Assembly (NCBI GenBank): GCA_032158295.1
Contig: CM063243.1
Span: 3,356,948-3,420,947 of the forward strand
Length of the DNA stretch: 64,000 bases
Source of the DNA: Pycnopodia helianthoides
Taxonomy: Eukaryota > Echinodermata > Asteroidea > Forcipulatida > Asteriidae
Direction of reading: 5' to 3'
Shown here piece by piece: positions 23,609-33,923 of this stretch. The translations under genes and the position numbers were made by a program. The notes beneath the pieces were generated by a model. The model searched no databases. It was not told the origin of the DNA and saw nothing but the letters and a program-made list of their open reading frames with translations. Position 1 is the first letter of the stretch, and each line of letters opens with the position of its first letter.

Positions 23609-24913
23609 CATTGATCTACATTATACTGACTGGATAGGACAACTCAGCGCGTTTGTGCACGTTCGATGATCGCTGTTATGGCTAAGCGCGTAGTCGCTGC
23701 AAAGGGTATTTGCGTGAAAGTACGCAAGCGCGGCGGTCCCAGCATGCATGCAGCGCCTCAAGCATGCAGTACAGTAGTAGTGATGATGAGCATGGTGAAG
23801 TTAAAGTATAAAATTAATATTCATTTGTTTATGATAATTTTTCTTTTTGGAGAAAGTTTCTTAATCTAGACTGATATTTCATCAATTAATTTATATAGGC
23901 CTAGCTAGAGCATGAACGCATATTTGTTTTTAAAGTATCAAGCACATTAGAAAACTTCGAGGTCCAATCTTAAAAACCAATAAATTTGGAATAAGAGAAA
24001 TGTGGCTAATGTGACCGTTTAATAAATGAACAAGACTCTCGCACATAGATAGTGGTTTATTCAATACAAAATTACGACTTTTTTTCAATGAGGTGCCAGT
24101 TTAGCTCCATTTGTTTAATATTTACAATTAGAAAGTTAGATAATTGCCACATGGAAACTAAAACTGAAAAAACCATAACTGTGTATTCATCTTATCAGAA
24201 ATTTAATTAGTTACACACGAAACAGAAACACTAAAGTGTAAAATAATAAAGAGAAGGAAAGACTTTAAGCAGGAAAACGTAACGTAAAGGTTCAGTCTGC
24301 CAATGAAAATATTCCTAAACATTTCAGACAGGCAATCACGAGAGAATGTCAAAAACAAAAACAACTTTGAATTCAATCAAATTTAATTTAATTCAAAAGC
24401 ATTGAAGTTTACACCTACACAGAAAAACAAAACCCAAACAAAAGGTGTCCGCCCTTGTTGGCCCGAACACCTATACACAATATTGAAGTTTGTATTTAAA
24501 AAACAATATACAGGCCTAAAATACTGTTTTGAAAACAGCATAACCAAGTAATAGTGTTAGTGTTCGTTTTTTCTGCAGACTACACCACTTACCTGTGAAA
24601 GGAAATCCGATTTTCTCGTCCGTACATAGCTCCTGAAGAAGAGCAACCTACCGCAACACAAGCCTTTACCATTTTTGCAGCATAAAACTTGTGTTTGACT
24701 ACGGTGTCATCCCTTGTTTTACATAACTGAACCCTTAAATACGGCAAAAAACGAAACAATATTTGTCCACGACCTCGTAAATCATTTAATTGCGTTGCGT
24801 TCAGACTCATGCGCCGCCTCGCCGTTTAAATTCAAAAGCCCCACTTGCAAACGCGCGCGTTCGCCATATTTACGCGCAGTCGTCCTATCCAGTCAGTATA
24901 ATGTAGATCAATG
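23609..24913 (-). mobile_element. P-element-like DNA transposon (internally deleted)
   Basis: Perfect 32-bp terminal inverted repeats lie at 23609-23640 and 24882-24913. They start CATTGATCTACATTATAC and end TGGATAGGAC. The element is flanked by the 8-bp direct duplication GATAGTTC (23601-23608 and 24914-24921). An 8-bp duplication, termini starting CA and a THAP exon reading inward from the right end are hallmarks of the P superfamily. The element is only 1305 bp, and the rest of the interior is AT-rich with no recognisable transposase catalytic domain. It is therefore probably a non-autonomous deletion derivative. Confidence 0.8.
24593..24672 (-). CDS. THAP-domain first exon of P-like transposase (remnant)
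   Basis: The frame reads MVKACVAVGCSSSG then ENRISFH, with the donor CAC AG|GTAAGT in phase 2, so the next residue is probably Arg. A start of the form M-V-x-x-C-x-x-x-G-C followed by a FHR motif is the beginning of a THAP zinc finger (C2CH), the DNA-binding domain of P-element transposases and host THAP proteins. The ATG has a good context (AAAAATGG) and lies 241 bp inside the right terminal repeat, as expected for a transposase gene. The remaining THAP residues (the later Cys and His ligands) and the catalytic part are not found in the 950 bases that follow inside the element. Confidence 0.65.
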
Positions 24914-25836
24914 GATAGTTCCCAGTAGACGCCATCTTTACGGGCAAATTGCATTTTGGTTTGCATGTGCGTCAAACGCTCAACTTATTAACGCAGCCGC
25001 GTTGTTCACTGACCAATCCTGCAATGAGTTTCGTGAAATGCGCGCGTGTTGCACGCCGTTCTCACACGAAACGCACGACTGTTTGTTCTAAACTGCCCGT
25101 AAAGATGGCCGACTTACGTCATACTGCAACCTATCTATACTAGTGCACAACTCTACAGCATTTGGCAACCACGGTGTTCGCACGCATGCGTGAATGTAAT
25201 TAGCATATAAAGGTCCACTAGGAAAGATTTTTCATGAGGTAGTAATTTTGGGGGATTTAGTTCCAATGGAGTTCCTGTAAGTTGATGAATGGTGTTTAAC
25301 GATTACGCCATTTTGCCAGGAAACAGCTTTATTTTTGAGGGAAGTGGCTTTTGGTTTTATTCGAGTATTTAGTTTTTTTGTGGAAGGTTTTTTTCTTGCT
25401 AACGGCAGTATTTCAGGAGGAAGTGTCCATCTGGATATTCAATGTTGGGAACTGGTCTAGTTTACAGGAAGAAAGCTTTCAAATTAACACTGCGGACCTT
25501 ATCATTGATCCCCATTTTGTTAACGGAGACCAATGGACCTAGTGCGTCAGTGGACGTCACACCCCGCCGCCATCTAAACGGCGCAAAGTTTCGACCCCAA
25601 ATGAGCCACCTCTATTTTTGACTTCTACGTGAGGGCGCCCCACTGCAGAGTTGTCATACTGTGGCCCTTTTCGAATTCACGGCTTCGGCTCCAAAATCGG
25701 CTCAGGCTAGCTAGGCTATGCTCCCTCACATTCACTCGGTCAGAATCCCACAGAGGAATCTGTTTACTGTAGCTGAGAGTAACTTTTTTATAATTAATAT
25801 AAAACATTTGTGAAGTTGACTTTTATAAGGCTTGGA

Positions 25837-25945
25837 AGGTAGTGGTAGCACTTAAAGACTAACTTATTACATAAAAAAAACGCATGTGCTTTCGTAGCAA
25901 CAACTACTTCATCAGTTAAGTGCTATACCACTACCCTCCTTGTTT
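25837..25945. repeat. Short foldback element (empty-site reference)
   Basis: The inverted ends are GGTAGTGGTAGCACTTAA and TTAAGTGCTATACCACTACC. The sequence GTAGCACTTAAAGACTAACT at the left arm is uninterrupted here but split by a MITE in the relative at 46996-47460. Confidence 0.75.
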
Positions 25946-25949
25946 TATC

Positions 25950-27374
25950 GATTAGACTAATACGGCTATTTTTTAGAATTTTTATAAGGCTTCAACTGTT
26001 TGACAACACTCATGAAAATATGTCCTTATGGGATATCCCAATAATAAGGTCTGTGAATTATTTAAAATTATTTAAGTTGGCAGACTATAATTACCATAAT
26101 GTTTTGCGTTTGGCTATTATACGTGCTGAAAAAATAACGGGGAGTAATATATTCTAAGCTGTTCCTTTGAACCTGATGTAAAAAGCAACGGAATAGGACT
26201 ATAATGGAAGAGTAGGGGTAAATATGTAATTTTTTTCAGAGAGTTATGCGCTACTTGTTGTGGCTTTGCTGAGAGAGCTTCAGTACCTGTGCTTGCCCAG
26301 AGGGTTTGAAATACCAATCAGTAGCAGTATTGTATAACCATAACAGCCATATTATTGTATTCAACCACTACGGTACAATAAGTGGTACCCGATATCCATT
26401 AGTTCAATTATACACGCTTCCACGCCACTACACCTTGCCAAGCTCGCACGCAGTCAAAGACTTCTTTGATGTAAAAATGGCCGAAAAGTGGTTTAAAAAA
26501 AACAGCAACCCAAAACAAAATCGAGTTCATCACGTAATACTCGCCAGACTTCCACATTCTATACGAACAGGTTGCTGTCGACGTGTCGTCAAAACTGGGA
26601 CAAACTTGTTTTTGCCGCCAATGCCACCACAGTCAGTAACCTATGGTTTCTGATGATACAGACTGGATAGAACCTGATCCTGCCGGTCTTGATGACGTGA
26701 CGTCAATCGGTATCATAATCCCAAGTCGACCTATATATTATTATGGCCTTATTATTGCGTACAACTATTATCCAGGTTCCTGGCTGCGTGCACTGAGTGA
26801 ACCATACCGGATGCACTCATCGGAAAGATTCATGTCAAAGTATGGTGGAGTATATTTCCGCGTGCTGCGCGTGAGGAAGGTATGGTCATTGGATGCACCT
26901 TCACCTACTTACCAATCATGAAATAACCTATTCTCCTGCTAGCACTGGAACCGATCCTGACGACATTTTCGAATCCAGCCAGATTGGGTGGGGTCGGGTT
27001 AACTCCTTTTGAGGACATTTTTTAGGCAACCAACAGGTTGTATAGGTTCCATGCTGGGGGTTTGGGGGATTCGTTGGGTTGGATGTTGGGAGGGATGGGG
27101 GTGTTGGGAGTCCGGATGCGGTTTGTGGACGAGTCCTTGCACCCTTGCTCTGTGATTGTTCACTTCTCCCAAAGAATTCCTTTCAACAAAGACATCTTCG
27201 TGGGGGAGCGTTGTTCCATAATTGTTTAAACGTACAGGAGAAAGGAGCCCGCTATAGGGCCAATGTACCTCGGCACACGTTGGCACGCACGTTGAGTGCA
27301 TGCATGCAGGGATCGGAGGTTGCAACCACACCATAGAGAAAAACTCATGCGCGGAGCCTCATTAAAAAAATGTA
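25950..27374. other. Intergenic sequence, no gene recognised
   Basis: Frames of 92-115 codons occur on the plus strand (26306-26653, 26643-26921), but neither shows a domain, splice structure or repeat support. A lone TGACGTCA is at 26698. Confidence 0.4.
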
Positions 27375-27585
27375 AACCCACAACTTTTTATCAAAGATTT
27401 AAAGGTCATGGCTCTCTTATGGATTGTTGACAAATGGTCCACTATTGTGCCCCTTGGGTTATTCACTTTCAATCTAGAGCCTTTTGGGTACACTAGCCCT
27501 CCACAAATGGCCCTATTTTCCTCAAAGGTGCAGGGTCAATCCAAGATGGAGTCTGGCCTCCAGTTTAGTCGTTCAAGAATGTTTT
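27375..27585 (+). repeat. Dispersed repeat, direct-strand copy of 19985-20200
   Basis: It shares ACCCACAACTTTTTATC, GGATTGTTGACAAATGG and CACAAATGGCCCTATTTTC in the same order as the complement of 19985-20200. Confidence 0.7.
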
Positions 27586-28500
27586 TATTTTGGATGAGCC
27601 CAGTTCAAAAGCCAAACGGTTTCCTCTGAAAAGAAAAGGAAAGTTTAGTTGTAAGAAAACAAAAATCGTTTTTCAAGAGGCTGAGAGACTTTTAAATATT
27701 GTTTTTAAAATTTTTGTTTGTGTTAATCTTTATCATTTAACATTGGTTGCTATGGTGAGCTTATTTAGTGTTGTGCACTCTGGAGTCTTGTTAGGGGCGA
27801 TGACAATGATGTCATTTTGAAGAAACAACTGGCGGTACCAATACAGGTTGGTATCGACTAAACACACACACGTCGTTGAACTCGTCCCACATTAACCGAG
27901 ACGCCCTCAAGAGCGAGTACGTATCAACCGAAAGATAACATAAACTATACATAGGGACTAAGTCAACACAAAGACAGCTTTTTGTCATATTTTTAGGTAT
28001 ACTTAAGCATTGTTTGACATTACAAAACAAACAAAAACGTGATAGTTGTTTCTTTTGGCCGCCGCTCTCCTCTTCCCTTTCAGTCAAAGTGTTTGTCTGA
28101 TAACAAGAGGGGATCGAATTTTTTTCCAATACAATTAATTTGTGGTTATGTTACCTTCCGGGTTATACATTCCTTCGTATGACAAAGATGACTGACGTAT
28201 TCGGCCCGAACTACAAGTTTCCGTTTCTATATTATTCATGGTGCACTTGAAATAATACATGAATCTATAAACTCGAAACTGTTGCCATAGCTCCCCCGTT
28301 GTGTATAGCGTGGAAGGGTGGGGCTGGTGTTAGAGATGGGACCGGGAAGGATGAAGAGAGAATCGATACCAATGACTCGACTGGTATGGTTTTTTCGGAT
28401 TATTCAGACGCATAACTTCCGGTGGCCAAAATGTATGCCGCGAGGATTGTTACAGACGGTGTCTCTTCGTTACGTTTCTTTTAAGTTACTTTGTTTCATG

Positions 28501-28865
28501 TAGCCTTGCTCAAGGCGGTCGCAGTTTTCACTCAGAAAAAGACGCCGTAAAACCCACACCCGTTGCCTATACATAGCACTGTGCGTAATGTGTGCCACTC
28601 GTATCACTACTGTGCGCAGGTCATCCGCACTCGTATTACTGTCCGCATGCGGAGGCCGTCAGTACACGCAGCATACACGTACGCACACACAGAGCGGGCG
28701 CATAGCAATACTGTACTGCATGCAGTGCAGTGTGTCCACACACACGCACACACGCGCGCACGCAAACAAGGCACGCTAGCTCTGGCGGCCGTTGTGCGGC
28801 GCAAAGAAAACAGATACATGAAGACCAAATTAATCTCCAACGCCTTGGTCAAGGCTATGTTTCAT
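28501..28865. repeat. Terminal-inverted repeat element, family 5, copy 1
   Basis: The left end CCTTGCTCAAGGCGGTCGC and the right end CAACGCCTTGGTCAAGGC are inverted, with AAGACGCCGTAAA and its counterpart CGGCGCAAAGAAAA just inside. CA-rich microsatellite DNA fills the right-centre. The central block TCATCCGCACTCGTATTAC appears in reverse orientation in copy 2. Confidence 0.75.
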
Positions 28866-29029
28866 GGTGTCTGCGCAGAAGGTCTTTCACCCGTTGTCCC
28901 TTTAAAAAAAAAAAAAGTGATATCGCCTAACTCACAAGGCCGGACGGCCACTTCAAGGTGATGGCTATCACCTTGGGTCGACAGCCCAAATCAACTGACA
29001 CCAGGGGCACGGTGCGACCTACTCCTGGG

Positions 29030-29230
29030 GCTGAAACAGGGTTATACCCCCTTCACAGTCCGTAAGGATGTATAGGCATGATGGGTACCATCCACACGGA
29101 GCCCGGGCTGGTAGAGCAGAATGCACTATACCTTCCCAACTTTTTACAAAGCAATTATTAGTAAGTGCCTTCCTCAAGGGCACAAGGGTCATGACCGGGA
29201 TTCGAACCCACACTCTGCTGCTGACAACAC
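29030..29230 (-). repeat. tRNA-derived SINE, minus strand
   Basis: On the minus strand a B-box region (GGTTCGAATCCCGGTCATGA) is followed by CTTGTGCCCTTGAGGAAGGC and GGGGGTATAACCCTG. This is the same body plan as the SINE at 56597-56940. The tRNA head is diverged or incomplete. Confidence 0.65.
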
Positions 29231-29439
29231 CAGTACACAACTGCGTAAGTCCACTTGCGCAACATTTATTGGATAAGTTGTGCACCACTAACACAAGAAA
29301 TCTTGTACAAGTGGAAGTACGCAGTTAGTTGCGTAAAGTTTCTTGAAATCGGCTGCAGAGCTTGGGTTCCGGTGAACTAGACCGCTCGGCCGCGACAAGC
29401 CTCATAATCTCACCCCCTTCCCTGTATTTCTTTTCCTAG

Positions 29440-29600
29440 GGCCACTACTGTGAGATATTCTACCAGCTTTTTTCCCCTCATTCTGCTGCACTTTGGAACT
29501 CCCTACCTGCATCTTGTTTCAGTCCCACCATCTTGCAATTTCTTTAAGAGGAATTATGTGAACAGAATTCCTCTCTCTTTAAATTGTTTTTTTTTTTCCC
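29440..29600 (+). pseudogene. LINE 3'-end remnant
   Basis: The frame reads SFCCTLWNSLPASC before a stop, with a frameshift just upstream. The pattern A-x-x-LWNSLP is the very common C-terminal end of CR1/L2/RTE-type reverse transcriptase polyproteins. Only the terminal fragment is visible. Confidence 0.45.
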
Positions 29601-30224
29601 CCTTGTATAGCCTTCGCCTTAAGTGGCCCTTTGGCCTCGTGTTTGGCAACTTTTTATAAACAAAAATAAATAACTAATTTTTACAACCAATTTATGATAA
29701 CCAACTTATTCATCACATTGGAACTAAGATTTAAATATTTTGTAGCTGATGAATGTACTTGGTCAAAAGGAGGGGGAGGGGGGGGGGGCGGCGGCTCAGT
29801 TTGTACACTTCTCAATATTTGCTTTTTTTACCCAACGCCTGAAAGTTTTTTTCGCAACACTATTTCTAGTGGTAATGATTACCTCCAAGTCTCAAAATGT
29901 GCATCGGAGAAATACTCTTACGCAAAAGTATACTTATAGTTATTGAAATATATGTATATTTAATAATACACAAACTATACAACTGAATCAGCTGTAGTGT
30001 AGGGGTCACAAGTGAAGGGCGTAACTGTCAGGTTTGGGATGGGCAAGGGCGGAGGGGTGTAGGGTCGATATCTATCAAGAGAAGGGGAACAACGAAATAC
30101 CGAAATGTAGAATCTTAGACAGGGTGGATGACAATAGGAAAGAGTCTGGGGGTGTTGCCGGTGGTGTATGATAACTAACACTATGCACGTAAAAAGTAAC
30201 TATAACTAGTTGTAGCATAGAGCA

Positions 30225-30400
30225 AGGTGGTCCTTGCTCTCATGGTTTATAGTAAACTTGTGGGTACAACCATGTGCAAATCTCTTACGGGAGGATTGTG
30301 CTCTGAGGAGAGCCGGTGTGGTCATTTCAGAGCCAACACTCCTCCCAAAATAGATTGATTAACACATGGTTGTACCATAGAGTATAGAGCATAGAGCAAG
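30225..30400. repeat. Foldback repeat with GGTACAACCATG arms
   Basis: GGGTACAACCATGTGCAAAT at the left is mirrored by ACACATGGTTGTACC at the right. CATAGAGCAAGG blocks sit outside both. Related arms occur singly near 32342 and 63545. Confidence 0.6.
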
Positions 30401-30429
30401 GGATGGCTTTACCCACAGCCTTGCTCAAG

Positions 30430-30775
30430 GCATGGAGGAAGGAAGAGACTGCTCAAGGCGGTTCGCAGTTTTCACTGAAAAAAAGACGCCGTAAACCCAC
30501 CCGTGTAATAGTACACACAAAAACCAACGACGGCCTCCGTATGCGGACAGTAATAATACGAGTGCGGATGACCTACGTGCTCAGTGTGATACATGGTGTG
30601 TACACACATTTCGCACAATGTTAGACACACGCATCTGTACGGTCCAGTGCACATGTACACACAGATACATTATTATAGACATGCACACAGCTAACTCAAG
30701 GCGGGTAGCGCGGCGTAAAGAAAAAGGAAAAGAAATTCAAACAAAACTCCAACGCCTCGATCAAGGCTTATAGGT
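30430..30775. repeat. Terminal-inverted repeat element, family 5, copy 2
   Basis: The ends match copy 1 (GCTCAAGGCGGTTCGCAG; CAACGCCTCGATCAAGGC), but the centre (GACGGCCTCCGTATGCGGAC) is the reverse complement of the corresponding block in copy 1. Confidence 0.75.
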
Positions 30776-31299
30776 TGTACCAGCAAGTTTACTAGTTGTA
30801 GTTACACGTTTACTTCCTATTTTCTACACCATGCAAAGCTTCAAACTTACTATGCGCGTATAGGTGACAGTTCAGACTGCAACCAAGTATTATTACGTAC
30901 GTGTTGTTGACTCGAACTGAAACTGAACCTAAACCTTATTGTCCTTTCCATCATCCAGCTGATGAATTGTTTCTGCCAACATCAACATAAGAAGAAAACT
31001 TCCCCGCTGACAAAACACAACCGCAAGTTCAGTTCATAATATTGTTTTGTTCAATGTTTTTGTTGTTGAGTTTTGACGTTCACAAAGATGTCAAGTTGAA
31101 ATTGAATATTGCAACGGGGATAAAAGAATAATATTTTTGATTTAAGGAATATGACTTAGGTTTTAGCGTCATGCAGTGTAAGAATAAAACATAAATTAAT
31201 TACAATACAAACTTACTTTGAAACGCTGAAGCTGTGGATAATGTATAACAAAAGGGTACAAATAGTGAATTTAGTGAATTTTTTCGCCGAAAATATGGA

Positions 31300-31540
31300 G
31301 CGGTTATGTCCACGCAGGCAGAACAATGCGTAGTTGGAATACACATTCTGGGAAACGTTTTATGCATGAAACGTTTCTCAGATTAACATTTTTGTTTAAT
31401 CCCTGTCTCTAAAACCACATTCCTTGGAAGGGAATCGTTTCTCTAAGTGTTAGAAATTATCAACAGCCTCAGTGCTTCAAAGTAAGTTTTTATGGTCATT
31501 AATTTTTGGAGTAATTACCAAAGGTATACCCTCCTTAGTA
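31300..31540. repeat. MITE family 1, truncated copy
   Basis: It retains the central stem AAACGTTTTATGCATGAAAC and the right end GTAATTACCAAAGGTATACC. The left half is missing. Confidence 0.55.
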
Positions 31541-32404
31541 CAAGCTAATACAATGAAACGTGTTTTTTATGGTAACTTTTAAATTAAGATGTTAAGATTT
31601 CAAACAGGGGTGAGGGACACACCCTAGCCTACATAGTTACGCCACTGTATCACACTGATGCGTGAAATGTACAGATAGCAGGCTGAGCACAATGAGCCGT
31701 CGACTACCACCACGACGAATGGTGTCCAGCAAGCGCGCCCTCTTATGGTTCTATAGTTCGGTAATCTGAAGCCACAATGAACATTAATATGCGAGAAACA
31801 CCGTGTTTATCAATATCAATGAAGTTAAAACTTATATACTGTGCTCTAACACTACTTTTAAAAATTGGGTCAATAATTTCTCCTTTAATTGAGAAAGCAT
31901 ATAGATTTTGGTTAACATCTGACGGTGTTGTTTACTTTTGATCATCAATGTTTACGTCTTACGTTTTCTTTTAAATTTGTTATTATATTTTTTTAATTAG
32001 TTCATTTCTTAAATAAATAATTCTCTTTGTATCATGTGTAATTTTATCTAACTACAACTAGGCCGAGCAAGTTTTTGAATTGTTATTTGTTACTTAATTC
32101 ATTTATTTGAAAAATTGATACTTTGCTTTTCTCATTAGCCTATTATAGTGTCTGTGGAAATGTCTACAATGTTGTTATAAAAAAAATTAAGGTTTCCATG
32201 AAAGAAAATTGTTCTGTGATAATTGTTGTACTGAAGAGATTACTAAATTTTGGCCCAGTTATTTATTCATCCACTTCTTATCAATCGAGACCATTATTTT
32301 TTTAAGTTTGCGTTGCTCAGGAAAAACCGTAGTACTAAACTTGCGGGTACAACCATGTATACAGCTCTTTTGGGTGAAGGGTTGGTTCTGATTTCCTTCC
32401 TCTA

Positions 32405-32597
32405 TGTTCAATTGGTGCTCGATATGGGGCAGAGGGTACAACCCCCCTATTGTGTCTTCATTGTGTGCTTGGAATCTCAGGAATTCTTTTGAGGATGTTT
32501 CTTTTGGGGGGGGGGGGAGTTCTATACAAGAGGAAATTAGTGTGTTATAGTATGGAAACATTGGGGGGGGGAACCTCTGCCCCATATTGGGCAGGCT
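32405..32597. repeat. GC-homopolymer foldback MITE, family 3, inverted copy
   Basis: It begins TTCAATTGGTGCTCGATATG and runs through the reverse complement of the 17861-18062 copy. Poly-G replaces the poly-C tracts because the element is inserted in the other orientation. Confidence 0.85.
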
Positions 32598-32758
32598 ATA
32601 TCTATGCTGACGCCTTCATAGTTTGGAGAAGAACGAACCGGTGTCGTCTCGACGTGTCGAACAGTATTCCATGTACTCTGCTCGTCTTCTAATTGCTTAG
32701 GGTGATCTCAATCCATATAGAGCAAGGCTTGCTCTCTATGCCCAATGCAACCAGGTTA

Positions 32759-33100
32759 TTAAAGGTATTGTACACTTTTGGTAACAGCTCAAAATCAGTG
32801 TCCACATTTTGTGTGATTAAACATATGCATGAACAAACAAACCTGTGAAAGTTTGAGCTCAATTGGTCATCGAGGTCACGAGAAAATAGTGAAAAGAGAT
32901 CTTATGTGTTTTCTGTTTTTTCAAATTATCGCGCGCGATAATTACTATTGTTTTACTCGTTTCTCAGAAACGATAGCATTTTAGGCAGAAATATTTTAAG
33001 GAACCCTTTCTACCATTACTTACTTTAAATCATGTAAGTTATGTGTGAATCTGTGAACATTGTGTTTTTCGATCTTACCAATAGTGTACAGGGCCTTTAA
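32759..33100. repeat. TTAA-flanked MITE, family 1/2 intermediate
   Basis: It starts TTAAAGGTATTGTACAC and ends GTGTACAGGGCCTTTAA. It contains GAGCTCAATTGGTCATCG and a short palindrome (TTATCGCGCGCGATAA). Confidence 0.75.
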
Positions 33101-33923
33101 CGTCATAACATCAAACTGTCTGGTTCAATCTACCTCCATGGTTCATTTTTTTAACATTGGTTGTATCGTAAAACAACCCGGACACCCGGTACACAGTTCA
33201 ATAAGTTTGTTTATGGTGGTATGAACGGTTGGCAAGGGTGCTCAATCAACCAAATTTGAATAGCTTTGTTATCAGCGGATTAGAGTAGTACCATGGCTGC
33301 TATGTGTATAGTGTTCACCACTGTACATGTACATGAATGTATGGGCTACAGAGATAGCACTGTAACAAGGCAGTGTCGATTATTGTGTACAGGTCAATAG
33401 TATCATCTTTAGGAGCAACTTTCAAAAGGATTGTCGAGTAGTGGGTCGAGTCGGAGAGGTTGCTCGACCCTCTTGCTGAAACCATAGAGCTGACCATAGA
33501 ACCAAGACGTAACTTGCATCCTGGGTTACCTATTGCTGAACTTTGTACAAGAAGAGAAGGAGAACCTTGCCCTTCTGTAAGAGAGTAGTGTGGCGGGTAC
33601 CAAATCTACGGCATCGGATATAGGAGCATGCGGTGTTAACGAGTGCACCCAACTCATTCACGGATATTGGAACACCGCGAATCACTGCAGGAGCATTCAA
33701 ACATCGATTGGAAAACTTCAGTCGAACCCAGATAGTGAGAACTGTTTGTGGAGGACACTTTTTTGAATACAGATCGAATAGTAATGCCTCCTGAGTATGA
33801 CGAGCAATGGACAACTGAGTTACCCCTAGTCTTAGCTCAGGCAGACGTTAACTTGTAAACTTTCCTGATAAAGCTACACTTTTTTGTCGATCTATCACCA
33901 GTTTTCACCGATCACCTGTAAAG

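Larger units (their letters stand above)
23561..25137. repeat. Host MITE (family 4) interrupted by the P-like element
   Basis: Joining the flanks gives AGATAGTTCCCAGTAGACG followed by CCATCTTTACGGGCAAATTG, and it ends GCCCGTAAAGATGGCCGAC. The same structure without an insertion lies at 53335-53575, where the complement of the target octamer occurs intact (53565-53572). Confidence 0.65.

Noticed and set aside
28563..28961. 132-codon open frame rich in His/Thr/Arg
   Set aside because: It is created by CA/CG microsatellite DNA within a terminal-inverted-repeat element.
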